From positions 22,681,834-22,745,833 of the forward strand of contig CM028885.1 of assembly GCA_016801885.1 (NCBI GenBank): a stretch of 64,000 nt of DNA. Direction: 5' to 3'. Made by a program: the position numbers and the translations under genes. A model generated the notes under the pieces. The model searched no databases. It saw only the letters and a list, made by a program, of their open reading frames with translations, and was not told the origin of the DNA. The number at the start of each line of letters is the position of its first letter. The stretch's first letter is position 1. The DNA is from Toxotes chatareus (lineage: Eukaryota > Chordata > Actinopteri > Toxotidae). Positions 1-11,531 of this stretch are shown here, one piece after another.

Positions 1-216
1 CGAGCACAAAGGTGTTGTGATAGGAACATATTCAACACGCCCACTAACTCGCTGTGAATTCTCTGGACAGTGATCTGCTCTCTTCACTCAGCCGGACATT
101 AGGCTCTGTGTCAGGGCAGGAACGGTGAAGTCTGTGTAACGTCCGCTCACACATGCAGCTCCTCGGCGTGATGATGTCAGGAAAAGTGTCGGAGCATGTG
201 TGAACGCAGCTTATGT

Positions 217-220
<4 letters not shown>

Positions 221-249
<29 letters not shown>
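221..249. repeat. (CT)n microsatellite
   Basis: An uninterrupted run of about 14 CT units lies in otherwise unremarkable sequence. Nothing gene-like is seen from 1 to 500. Confidence 0.9.
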
Positions 250-251
<2 letters not shown>

Positions 252-504
252 TTGACCTTTTCATCCCTTCCTCTTTAATTTCAGTTTAATCCAAACAGAT
301 TATTAGAGACAAAGGATTGTTACGCAGGTTCACGTCTGCTGTGCACTGTTACATCAAGATAATGAGCAGTAAACATGAAACACAGATACAGTGATAAACA
401 TCACAAAGGAGTTTAGTGGAACTAACTCAGCTTCATTCATTCATCATCTTGTTTTTATTTTCAAACTGTTTCAGAACTGATGATAAAAGTTTTATAATAA
501 AATT

Positions 505-592
505 CAGCTTCAGCCTCAGCCTCAGCTTCAGCCTCAGCTTCAGCCTCAGCCTCAGCCTCAGCCTCAGCCTCAGCCTCAGCTCAGCTCAGCTG
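505..592. repeat. (CAGCCT)n hexanucleotide array passing into (CAGCT)n
   Basis: Twelve hexamers (CAGCCT with CAGCTT variants) run from 505 to 576 and then shift to a pentamer, CAGCT, ending at CAGCTG. The Ser-Leu-rich ORF across it is a repeat translation, not a gene. Confidence 0.9.
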
Positions 593-1380
593 TCACCATC
601 AGAGAGATGCAGCTGTTTGTGTCCATACAGGGATGGACAGTGGAGACTGATCCTGACAGACCCTGGAGATGACTCACACAGTCCCTGTTAGATCCAAATG
701 ATTCAGACTGTAGTTTAATACAAAATCCAACAGCAGCTTCTTTTCTTTACTCTGATGACAAATCCTGTTTTTGTCTCAGTGAGTTAATAAAACTGTTGAC
801 ACACTCATATGAGTCTCCTTCAGCTGTGACCGCATCCTCAGAGCAATAAGCTGAACGAGTGCGGTGAGTACTTCTCCTGAGTTTCACCTCTCAGACTGTA
901 CCTCATTAACGGTAAAGGTTGCTGGGCTGTACCAGGCATCTGTAAAGAAAATCTGTTGATTTTAGTTTGGGTTAGTACAATACAGAGGTTTACACATTTA
1001 CTACAGCGAGCACAATAACCAGTTTCATCACAGTATGTGGGAGGTGCTTTCAGGTGCCTTTTACAATCAGAAATATTTTTAACATAAATCTTACTCCAGG
1101 TGAAATCAGTATTTAAATGAGAACTGGGCTGCTGAAGGTGTTTTATCTGTGTTTTACCTGTGTTTTACTTCAGTGAGGCGTCAGTGCTGCTCCTCAGTCA
1201 CTGAAGGCCTTCAGGTGTTGTGTTAGTGAAGCAGGTTGTGAAGTTAAAGATGACCTAAAGGTGGTTCGATGGTTTGGTCCGTTGGTCATGTGACATTTGT
1301 CCATATTAGCTTGTATCAGAGGAAGTCGTCTCTTTAGCTGTAAAACAGTAAACTTAAGGAGTAATCTGAGTACTCTGTGT

Positions 1381-1642
1381 ACACACACACACACACACAC
1401 ACCTATTCCATGCTTACATAAGCCCTTTGACATTTTTGAAATTGCACTCTGGTTGTACACACTAAAACACTCATGCACTGAATATAATTATTCATATTTT
1501 GTAGGTTACATAACAGCTGTTAAAGCAGCACACTGCCTCTGCCTGCTGAGGTCCATCCACCTATCTATCCACTGATTCACCCATCTATCTCTCCATCCAT
1601 CCATCTATCCATCTATCTCTCCATCTATCCATCTATCCATCT
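1381..1642. repeat. (CA)n plus degenerate (ATCC/ATCT)n
   Basis: A (CA)11 run at 1381-1402 is followed 150 bases later by a tetranucleotide array of ATCC, ATCT and CATC units (about 1552-1642). From 600 to 5200 I see no other supported feature except an X-box-like GTTGCCATGGGAAAC at 1795. Confidence 0.8.
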
Positions 1643-4600
1643 GTCTAGTTAATGTGATGTGGACTTGGAAAACTCCTTGTGTCATCATTATAAAGTTCAA
1701 CACTGAGCCCATGATGTTGATTCAGTGGCATACCCCGAACTATAAGTTGACTGTTTGTATCCCAGCAACACTGTCTCTTTGTTGTCAGTCAACTGTTGCC
1801 ATGGGAAACGCCCACTCAGAGGTTTGAGGTGTAGCGTCTTCGTAGCTCATGTGTCCTTACACAAAAACACATTTTTCAGATCCTGTATTTTCCATCGAAT
1901 TTCCTGGAAACCAAACTCATTATTTCCTAAAAACGATCAGGTGTGTAGCACTACATTACAAAGCTACTGTTTGTCAGGAGACAACGTGGACGTCAGTTTG
2001 ATCTCCATTCGTCCAGTGAAGAGACACATGCAGGATGTGACGTGGCTAAATATGATCTCGCAGCCACATGAAAAAAATGGATATGTTCTCATCTGATTAT
2101 AGTTACAACGTTAGAGGAACTTTTCTCTAAACGTTTCACTAAGAAGGAGGCAGAAGGGTTGACGTACATGAATTTAAAGATACAGCAGCAGTAACATGAC
2201 AGGTGTGAACTTGAGGTGACCAGTTACCTCCACTGTGATGTCACTGAAGAGTAGTTAGACCAACGTAGCGCTTAATTTGACAGTGATATATGGATTATTG
2301 ATCATAAAATAACGGATGATAGCTCTCTGACCTCTGCCTCATTCTGCAGTGCTGGTCTCTCTCTCCGTACGTATCTGTGTCTCTCGCCCTCTGCAGTATG
2401 GTAGCAGTATGGTAATGAATGACTCCAGCCTGCTCTGCAGTGGTAGCAGCTCGCTCACTCCATACTAATACAACTGGTATGCTGCCTGGATAGAGAGAAA
2501 GTGAGGGGAGGAAATAGAAAAGGGGGGAGAAGGTTAGAGTGGGGGTGGGGGTACTTTGTTCTTACTGAGGGTGAAGGAAAAGAAGAAAGTGGGTTTAAAG
2601 GGGGAGACAGGCGGAGAGATGTTACTGTGCAGAGGCTCTCGACCTTTTTCTGGGTCCGTTTTTTGTGGTGAAATATGTGTGTGAGAATCCATCCATGATC
2701 TGATGTTTCTTGATGAAAAGCACCTTGGGAGCTGAGTTAACCTCTACCCCAACTTCGCCGTTTTATAGAACCAGATATTTCGTTGCACAGTTGTTAATCA
2801 TTTGGACTGATGGTTTAACTGACTAACTTCATCATCCTCAGAGGACGAGAGACACATGACATCAGTCCTGTAACATTTTCTATGGGGAAAATGGGGTTTA
2901 TACTTCCTGCCTGTAACAGCTCATCTCTCAACCCTTCGAGCTTCTTTCTGTTTTCTCTGGGCAGAGCCGTGTTCTGGCATTTTGTTCTCAGGACTGTAGT
3001 TTGTTTTATTCAGTAGTTCTTGAAGAGGGAAAGAGCTCAGTCACTAACAGGAAAAATAGGTTCACACAGTTAATGTGAAAGTTAACTCGTTTACTTTATT
3101 TACCCACAGGAATCAGAAATGTTTCACCATGTTGTCTTAGATTGTTGTACTGGAAGAGTTTCAGTCCTCATTATGTCACCAAATAAAAAGCAAAGTAAAA
3201 TTAGTAAATCAATAAATCATTCTGTGACCCCTCAGATTCCTCGCAGCTGCTTTGGGCCCCCTGAACACCAGATTAGTTGTAAAGTGCTGGTTTAGCACAA
3301 AAAACAAAATAATTCTAGACCCCACTTTCATCCCACAGACCCACATAGAGGATCATATTCATCAGTGCTGAAGGTGTAACTTTAACTCTGTGTGTAGTGT
3401 GAACATAGAGCGGTTCAGTGCACAGAGACACTGACAGCCAACTTTATTTAAGCTCATACCAACCCACAGGGTCAACAGGACGCTCCATCCTTTGTGTGTA
3501 TCCGCCTGGATTTACACTGCGGATCCAGCACTGTGTCACAGTGTGCGTTCATGCAGCGTGGCGTACATCAGGCCCGCAGCTATGCACAGTGACAGCGAGC
3601 GTGCAGCCGTGCAGCGGACCAGCAAACTGTCACATCACAGCCGAGTGGGATGAAATGTGAGGAATAAGGTCTGAGCGCGGTGAAGCGTGGCTGCAGCTCG
3701 TCAGGTCGCTCTGCACTCGGCCCATTGGAACATTACAGGTGCCTCATCATCCAAGACAAACGTTACACATGTCAGCTGTTAAACCTGTATCAACACAAGA
3801 GACAGACTCTCCCAGAACAAGCGCGTGGCTGATGTGGCCTTGTTTTACATTTTTAATATTTAACGAAGTGAGGGAGTCCAGGGTTCACACCTGTTGACTT
3901 CTGGTTACTTTAACTACAAAGCCTGGTTTTCTTTGTGCGGTGACCTTGAGAGGCCTGGGGTCAAGCATTGTGGTGAGGACAGCTGATGTTATCACACCAC
4001 AGGTATTTGTGTTAATGTGTTGTTCGCATCACGTGAGATGTTGGTGATGGGAAAGATTCCCATGTTGGCAACTTATGAGTGTTCCCAACTCAACATGGCA
4101 GCTGCTAGTAAACACTAACAAGAAAGGTAACACCAAGTCCCCCTCTACTGTGTATAATCAGTACATGTAAGCAACATGTAATAGAGGGTTTATAACACTC
4201 TATGATGGAGATGTAAGCAGACAGGCATGTTTCAGTGTTCATTAATGTACAGTATGTGCTCTAACCTCTCTAATGAAGACATATTTTATATTATTACAGT
4301 TGCGTTTTACTATATTTTATTCATTTTCTATTTATTCAGCAGCCTCGACTTGTTAACAAATACATTAATAAATACACTATTATCAAATGTTAATATAGAG
4401 ATAATACTTGGTTTATACACAGTCTTATTATGACAAAGTGTAATTTGACCACAGAATGAATAACGTTAGTTTTATCACATTTCGTGATTGTGTGTATGTG
4501 ATTACACATTTCATGAGAAGAGGTAACTTTATTGGCCACAGTGTATACATAGTGTTGTATGGCACTAGTGACAACGATTAAGATACAGATTAGTGATGAC

Positions 4601-5209
4601 TCTGACACATCTAACTAATTAGTTGATCAGTTAACTGACAGAAAACTTAACTGTGAACGAGTTTTTGTTAAAATGAATTGGAACACACCTTGTGTCTGTC
4701 ATGAAATAAAACTTCATTCACGGTGCTTTCGCTGCCTCTTTCCACTGCCTTTTTAGCAGGTGACTCCACCTTTATTTTGTAGTAATGTTACTACAAGAGG
4801 TTTTTAAAAAGCAGCTGCTGCCTCAGCTTTATCCACAATATTTCAGTGTACACTTTTATGTCAGAGTACAGTGTTAGTCTGCACAATAGTGTTTTAGAAT
4901 TTGACAATATTAAATCCTTCGTTTTACTTAGATTCATGTAGAAGACCAGCTGTAAGCAAACTCAGTGAAAAGTCATTCTAGTTGGTTGTGACCATGTGTA
5001 AAAAAAAAAAAAAAAAATTTAAAAAAATCACCATCATCATCATTTTAGCCTTTGGTACTTCACTCTTCATGGTGTCACCGAGCATAAATATGGTTCAATG
5101 TCACATTCAACCTTCAGCTTTATTACAGGAAGGTCTGTCAGGGAGAAATGTGACCTGCCAGTGCACCCAGTATGACTCTCCTCACAGCACGCCGGTGACA
5201 GATTGGCCA

Positions 5210-5345
5210 GTCAGTAATTTGCCTGGTGGCCGGGTTCAGCGAGCGGTTAGAGAAACCATCCTTTAGCTGCAAGGTCATCGGTCCAAGGCTCATGATAGAC
5301 ACCAACGACAGCACCGTTCTTGTATCAGGCACCAAACTTTATACC
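5210..5345 (+). mobile_element. Degenerate tRNA-derived SINE head
   Basis: GGGTTCAGCGAGCGGTTAGA resembles an A box, followed by AACCATCCTTTAGCTGCAAG and GTCATCGGTCCAAGGCTCA as a decayed B box. The spacing is right for a tRNA-derived SINE promoter. The body to the right is too diverged to delimit, so the right edge is approximate. Confidence 0.4.
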
Positions 5346-5559
5346 TGCTCCAGATGAGACCGTCAGTAAAACACCTGAACCGTCACCTGTTCTGTAGGTT
5401 TTGATGCCATTTCTACACATCGATAGCCAAACAGCTAATCAGTGAGCGGAGTTAGCGAGCAGGATATGACTGGCCTCCCTCTGTCCCTCTGAAAATACAG
5501 TGAACTATCTATATCTGTGCATCATCCTCCCTCTCCTGATTCACTGTACACTATACATG

Positions 5560-5965
5560 TACTGCTGTGGTGCTAACTGCTAGTGCTAATGGCCGAGATT
5601 GACTGTGTGCTAACCATAAGCTGATATATTGTGTGTTATAAATGCTAAGCTAACACTTGTGATTGTATGTTAATGTTGTATGCTGGTAGGAATAGTTAAG
5701 ACTTTATACTTACTGCTCTGCTATTAATATTGTGTGCTAAGTTAATGCTAATATGGTAAGATATGCTAACTATAAGCTAAGTGTTAAGACTGTTTTAAGT
5801 GTGTGCTCATGCTATGCTGCTGTTATTTATTGTGTGCTAAGCTAATGCTGATAAATATGTGTGCTTTTTGCTTTAACACAACTAGCTACACTTGTATGCT
5901 AATGCTGCTATTAATACTGTGTGCTAAGCTATTGCTGATAGTGTGCTGTAATGCTAACTGTGCTA
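5560..5965. repeat. Degenerate GCTAA-rich tandem repeat
   Basis: The motif GTGCTAAGCTAATGCT and variants recur roughly every 20-40 bases, for example near 5572, 5648, 5744, 5836 and 5929. The spacing is irregular and the copies diverged, as in an old minisatellite. It lies just upstream of the exon A pyrimidine tract. Confidence 0.6.
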
Positions 5966-5996
5966 ATGGTGTTTGTTTATGTGTGCCTGTCTGTTC

Positions 5997-6018
5997 TTGT
6001 TGTTGTTGTTGTTGTTGT
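5997..6018. repeat. (TTG)7 microsatellite
   Basis: A perfect TTG/GTT run sits between the GCTAA-rich repeat and the exon A polypyrimidine tract. Confidence 0.85.
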
Positions 6019-6119
6019 CTATCTTTCTCTGTTTCTCTCTTGACTTTATTTTTCTCTCTTTTTTCTCCCTCTCCCCAACTCTCTATCTTTCTATCTCTCT
6101 TTCTATCTCTTTCTGTCAG

Positions 6120-6353
6120 GTCTTATTCCTCCTCCACCTGTTCTACTACCACCACCTCTTGTCGTTCCTCCAACAACCCTACTAGCATCACCACTCCTTC
6201 CTCCACCTCCTCCTCCTCCTCCTCCTCTCTCTACTCCTCCAGCCTACCTCCTAACAGCCACGCCACCTACCATCAGTACTGCTGTCCCGCGCGCCTCCGC
6301 CTGCCCAAGCCTCCCTGCGCCCTGCCCCCCGCCAAGCACCACGAGCAGGCAAG
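6120..6353 (+). CDS. Internal coding exon A, Ser/Thr-rich then HQYCCPA motif (gene unidentified)
   Basis: Seen: a roughly 100-base pyrimidine tract ends in a CAG acceptor at 6117-6119, and the exon closes at AG|GTAAGG with the GT at 6354. The reading enters on the third codon base and leaves after the second (phase 2 in and out), giving 234 nt, or 78 codons. The peptide opens with a low-complexity Ser/Thr stretch made of TCC/ACC codons. It then becomes ordinary sequence: LPPNSHATY, HQYCCPA, RLRLPKPPCALPP, AKHHEQA. Two further AG acceptors, at 6242 and 6257, would give 111-nt and 96-nt versions in the same frame, so the true 5' edge is uncertain. The C-terminal half is GC-rich and coding-like. 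The HQYCCPA peptide recurs as HQFCCPA in exon B, which is the main reason to believe both are real. I do not recognise the protein. The paired Cys could be palmitoylated, but that is inference only. Confidence 0.55.
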
Positions 6354-9070
6354 GTAAGGGCCAGAGTCCCCCCTCCTCAACACCCAGCCTCACCCACTGT
6401 CCCCCCACTCTGCCTCCACCCACCACACTGCCCCTGGTAGAAACCCCACCAACCCACATCCAGCAGCAGGGAGGGCAGTGAACCCAAAGGCACTGAGAGC
6501 GAATCTGACGCGCGTCATGTTTGTACTAATGAATCTGTCTTTTCAGTTTTCTGAAGGTGACAAAAAGTCTGAGAGACACAAAAATAACTTATAGAAGCTG
6601 AAATTACTGCTTCACTGTTTTTCTTTGTCATTTGTGAAAGTAAAGTTAGTGTATTTGTTTTTTAAAGAGAAAACAAGACATTTAAAGAGGTGTTTTAGTA
6701 TTTTATAAACCAAACAATGAATCTGTTAATCAAGAGAATAATTAGCAGGTTGGCCACTAATGAATGTAATCCTTAACTTTTATTTATGAGAGAACAAAAT
6801 GCTGTATACTATACTACTGCTGACACTATTGGATTATTACAGTGATTGCAGCAAGGCAAAACAGGAAAACCTGATTTATTGCTGCTGTACAGATTCTCAT
6901 AAACAAACCGTTATTTAGGAAAAGTATTAAAGTAATTTCTGTGTTTCTGTGATTTCTCACATTTAAATAAACACGGGCTGGGCTCAGGGTCTTTGTTAGT
7001 GAAGTTTTAAGAGGATTCAGCTGGACCACATCAGCCCTACAGAACAGGGTCACCAGCGGGATGTAGACTGGTCTTAATGAGGCCAAACATTGGTCAAATT
7101 CGCTCTTAATGCGTTTTGGCATCACATCAAGCCTCACCTGCTTTCTCCCCACCTTGCCTCCCCCATAGAGCTGTAAGAATCTATAATACTCTGTAATAAC
7201 CCCCCCTCCCCCATTTACACACACACATGAAACAGCACTGAAGGTGAAGCAGCCTCTCTTGTCGCTCCTTCTCTCTCATCCACCTTCTCCCCAAAATACC
7301 ATTACATCAGACCTCTCCCTTTTTCTCCGCCTCACCCACCTTCATCCCCCTTCTCCCTCCCCCACATCCTCCATCCTGCTCTAAAAAAGCATCTGGAAGC
7401 TGAGCACAACAAACAGACCAGAGCTAATGAAATGTATTCCTTAAATATTTTGTGATTTGTGTTTTTAATCAGACTGTTCAATTCAATCATGTTTTCAGTT
7501 GCAAGTGGTACATTGACCAGCAGATTAAAGCTGATTAGTGAAACAAACACTATAAAAAAATGAATACACGTGAATAAGTAAAAATGACCCCACCTCATTA
7601 AATACAAGATTAAATTTAAATATAGAAAACCTGAAATTTGAGTCCTGATCGTTTGAGTGGTCAAACTGTTCTGCGTCCCTGACCACAGCATCAGGCTCCT
7701 TCCTCTGTCCGGGCGTGGCTCCTTCATATCATCTTTTCTGGGAAGTTTTATGTAGTTTAATTGAATCATTAATTTAAAAAAATGTCCTGGGATCTTGTTT
7801 ATTTAAATGTGGTGCCAGAATTCAGATAAACCTCGAAACGTGACAGATGTAATGCTAACTTTACTCATATAAAGTACATCACAGCGGCAGTTAGCAGGTC
7901 CAGTGGTGGATCTGCTGCCCGACGGCTGGATTAACCTGTAAAGGGTCCGTTTACAAACCTACAAACCTCAGGTTGTTATAAATGACATTAGTTACATTCA
8001 TTCATTGTGAGCTCTGAATTATCAAACTGAAAAATCTCCTCATCACCTGCTGGTAAACTGTAATCAGGTGACCTGACTGCTGTAAGTAGCCACACTAATT
8101 ACTAACCTGTGACCGTGGTTAATTGGTTAGTGCTTTAATTAGTGTTTAGACTTAACAACCTGGACATGGACGGACTGAGGTCAGATGATTTTCTGTGTGG
8201 AGACACTGTCCAGGTGGAAAATTGTATTTGCTGTACATATGAAAACTCAGGAACCAGAATCAGAAAGTACTCAGGAACCTGTTTTGACAGTAGGACCACT
8301 GTAATCGCAGCTCACCTCTCAGCGGGGGATAGAGTCCGACCTGAGAGGCCGACCTGTGACCGTCTCATCCCTCAAACCAAAGCTGCATCTCTCTGTGCAG
8401 GTGTTGTAGCTTCAAACTTAATCTCATGTCTTTCAGGATTTTTACAACCTGGAGCTTATTTCATAGGCTGTTTCTTACACGTTTAATTAAATATGACTGC
8501 TGCTGGGACGATAAATAAATAATTCCACGTTGCCCTGTGGGGGGCTCGGGCAGTGGACTCCGGACCTCCGTGCTTCCAACGTCCTGCTCTGCTGTTAATA
8601 CAGACAGAACATTTCCTGCTGCTGCTACTTCAAATTAAAAGCTTTGCACCAGCAAACCAGTAGACTTTTATTGTGAAGCAGGTGCATCGTGTGTATTAGA
8701 GTTGGCAGTTCTCTTCTTTATTCAGTCAGTGGATCATTTTGAAATATCACAGGGACGAACAGTCGAAGCAGAAACATCCACAGTGACCAGCTCTGGTTTG
8801 TTCACACCTCAGACGTCATCAGTGCTGTAAATCAGTGAGAACACAGAACATGTTTCACTGAACGCTGTGGTTATGTAATGATATCAGTGTCTCCGATTTT
8901 TTTTTTTTTTTTAACCAGGTCAAGAATTATGTAAATCATCTAATGAAAGCTTTGATTTTGCATTTTCTCTGTAAATTCTGGAGGCTGATTTGACTTCGCA
9001 GCTTAGAAACACAGAGCAGCTCAGTCAGATGTATCTGCAGATGTGTGGTGAAGCGTACGCCTCGATTCTC

Positions 9071-9171
<101 letters not shown>

Positions 9172-9271
9172 GGTAAAAGAGGATGCATCACCAGCAGAGG
9201 AGGGAGGTTTTCAGAGGGTGTCATGCATAAACACGCACACACAGTTGAGGGACTCACCAGATGAGTAGCAT

Positions 9272-9313
9272 GCGGCTGATGACAGGGTGAGTGGCGGCTG
9301 ATGACAGGGTGAG
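9272..9313. repeat. 22-bp tandem duplication
   Basis: GCGGCTGATGACAGGGTGAG occurs twice (9272 and 9294), separated by TG. It is identical in both copies, so the duplication is recent. Confidence 0.85.
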
Positions 9314-11459
9314 GTCATTTGACCTCAGTCGCCTCTGCTTGTTCCATTTTCTTCAGCAGCTTCACTTCAGACTGTATATGAACACAGCAGCACTGCGTTA
9401 ACACAGAAGAACGAGGTGTAACGACACTCAGACGTCTGGACTCTGTGGACTCACTGTGGTTTTACACAACCTGACACATGAGCTGATTCCAAGATCGGAT
9501 TAAACAACTAAATACCGTTTTCAAAACTGTAGTTCAGTCGAAACAGAACATAAACAAGAAAAAGGAAGTCACTTTAAAAATATGCAGGAGTACAGTCACA
9601 AGAAAAAGCCACTCACAGTGACGGGAACAAAGAGGTCTTCATACGTCCAACATTTTGGACCCAGTCCATAACCAGCCTGTGGAAAATTTACTCACAGCCG
9701 ACTTTCAAAAATTACTTTTTAAAATAAACAGATCTGATCCGAGGTCACTCAGACGAGATCCAAAAAGGTCAGAGGACAACGGAGTCTAAAGTGGTGTGTG
9801 TATCGTCCTTTCAGTCTGGGAAATGGACTGACACATGGACCTGGGACCTGCAGCAGCCAAACACAATCAGTTTAGTTTGTCCTGTGATGGCTGCTGGTTA
9901 TGAGGAACCAGGTGGATCCTTGAAGACCCATAATGTAAACACTGAAACCACCAGAAAATTCAAATTTCAGTCTGTGATGTACTCTGATACCAGTTCTCAC
10001 AGCATCTTTACAGTTAGGTCACTGCTGAAAATGTCTTTAAATCCACGGAAAGTCATGGAAATCTTTTTTTTTTTTTTTTTTTGTAGGTTTAGACAGTGGC
10101 TGATGTTGTGACTTTGCTATGAGCAACATTAAAACAGACTTTTACTTTCAAACAAACATGTTTTTCGGGTGAAGGTGATTCCAAAGATCTGATCACACGT
10201 GGAGCCTCAGACGTTCATCTGAACTTCACTGTGTCGTTTTCATGCAGAAAAAGTAATTTCCAAACGACTCTTCACCCTCTGAGTGATTCTGTGGCACATC
10301 TCTGGCTTTGCAGTCAGGTGGAATAATACAGAATCTCCTCTACAGAGGATGCATCCCAAAACACTTTGCTCCTGAGATGTTCACTTACTAGTAATCAATC
10401 AGGAGATTAATCTCAAAAAACTTTCTTCTTTATGTAAAATGTGCAGCTGCTGATGAAAGTGTGAGCGAAAAGCCCAGGATGTGAGAGAGAACGCTGCTCC
10501 ACATACGGGTTTATGACAAAAGACGAGACAGGTTCAAACTGCACCAAGACCTTTAAAACCAGCAGTCGTTTTTTTCTATTTTTGATCATATTTCTGATTT
10601 TGTTTTTTTTATCTAAATATACTTCACTATGATGTTAGTGTGTACATGGAAACATGATGGGGTTTTTTTTATTTTCATCTGCAGAAAACTGTGCAGCAGG
10701 CATTTACGAAGACATTTAGATGACGTGACAGAAATGAAATTTGCTCCACCTCTGCTGAACTTCATCCTCAGACGGATGAATTTTATTCTTTTGCCACATT
10801 TTAAGTCGTTAGATTATTTAAATGAAACCGGGAAACATAAAACTGCTGAATAACATCAAAGTGATGGATTAAAGCCCCCCTTTAAAAAAATGGCCGCAGT
10901 GATTATCTCACTAATTTGCACTTTTTACTGGCATCACATTTGCATTAATGTGTACTGGCACTGGCAGCTACCTCAAAATTCCCAAAGGCTCGGCTTCTCT
11001 GTCACCTCACGCTACATACTACATCATTCATTCATCCCTCCATCCATCCCTCCATTCCTCCCTCCCTGTCCTCTCCCCTGAAGGAAACTGTTCAGACGGA
11101 AATGAGTCAGTTGTGAGTTTAGTCGCCTTTGACTCTGTGTAAAGTTTATAATTTTAGAGATTAATTGTGTCCCGAGGCGACGAGAGGATGCTGCTTCACC
11201 TCCACCGGAGAGAGTTAAACTGAGAAGGTCACTCCTGCAGTCAGAGATGTGCGAACACTGGACATCTGGTGGCCGACTGCAGTACAGACACGTTAAACTT
11301 AAAACCCGTCACCAGACTGCTTCTCTTTTCTGTCTTTTTTTCTCACTTTTTCTATCTGCTTTCTTCTTCTTCGATCCTCTTTCCATCTCTTTTTCTTCTT
11401 CTTTCCCTCTCTTGCCTCCCGTCTTCTCTGTCTCTCTGGTCTGTTTGTCTGTCTCTCAG

Positions 11460-11531
11460 AGAGGAGGAAGATGACGACATCGCCCATCAGTTCTGTTGCC
11501 CTGCCTCCGAGTGCAGTAGCCCCTCTTCTAG
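11460..11531 (+). CDS. Internal cassette exon B, acidic start then HQFCCPA motif (gene unidentified)
   Basis: Seen: an exceptionally long pyrimidine tract (about 11330-11456) ends in CTCTCAG at 11459. The exon is 72 nt and closes at AG|GTAACC, with the GT at 11532. Like exon A it is phase 2 at both ends and so can be included or skipped without a frameshift. The peptide is EEEDDDIA, then HQFCCPA, then SECSSPSS, with a split final Arg or Ser codon. A second AG two bases into the exon is a possible alternative acceptor, but it would break the frame. HQFCCPA matches HQYCCPA of exon A at six of seven residues, and their codons differ mostly at silent positions. The donor is weaker than consensus (GTAACC), which fits an alternatively used exon. 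Function unknown; no domain is recognisable in 24 residues. Confidence 0.55.
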
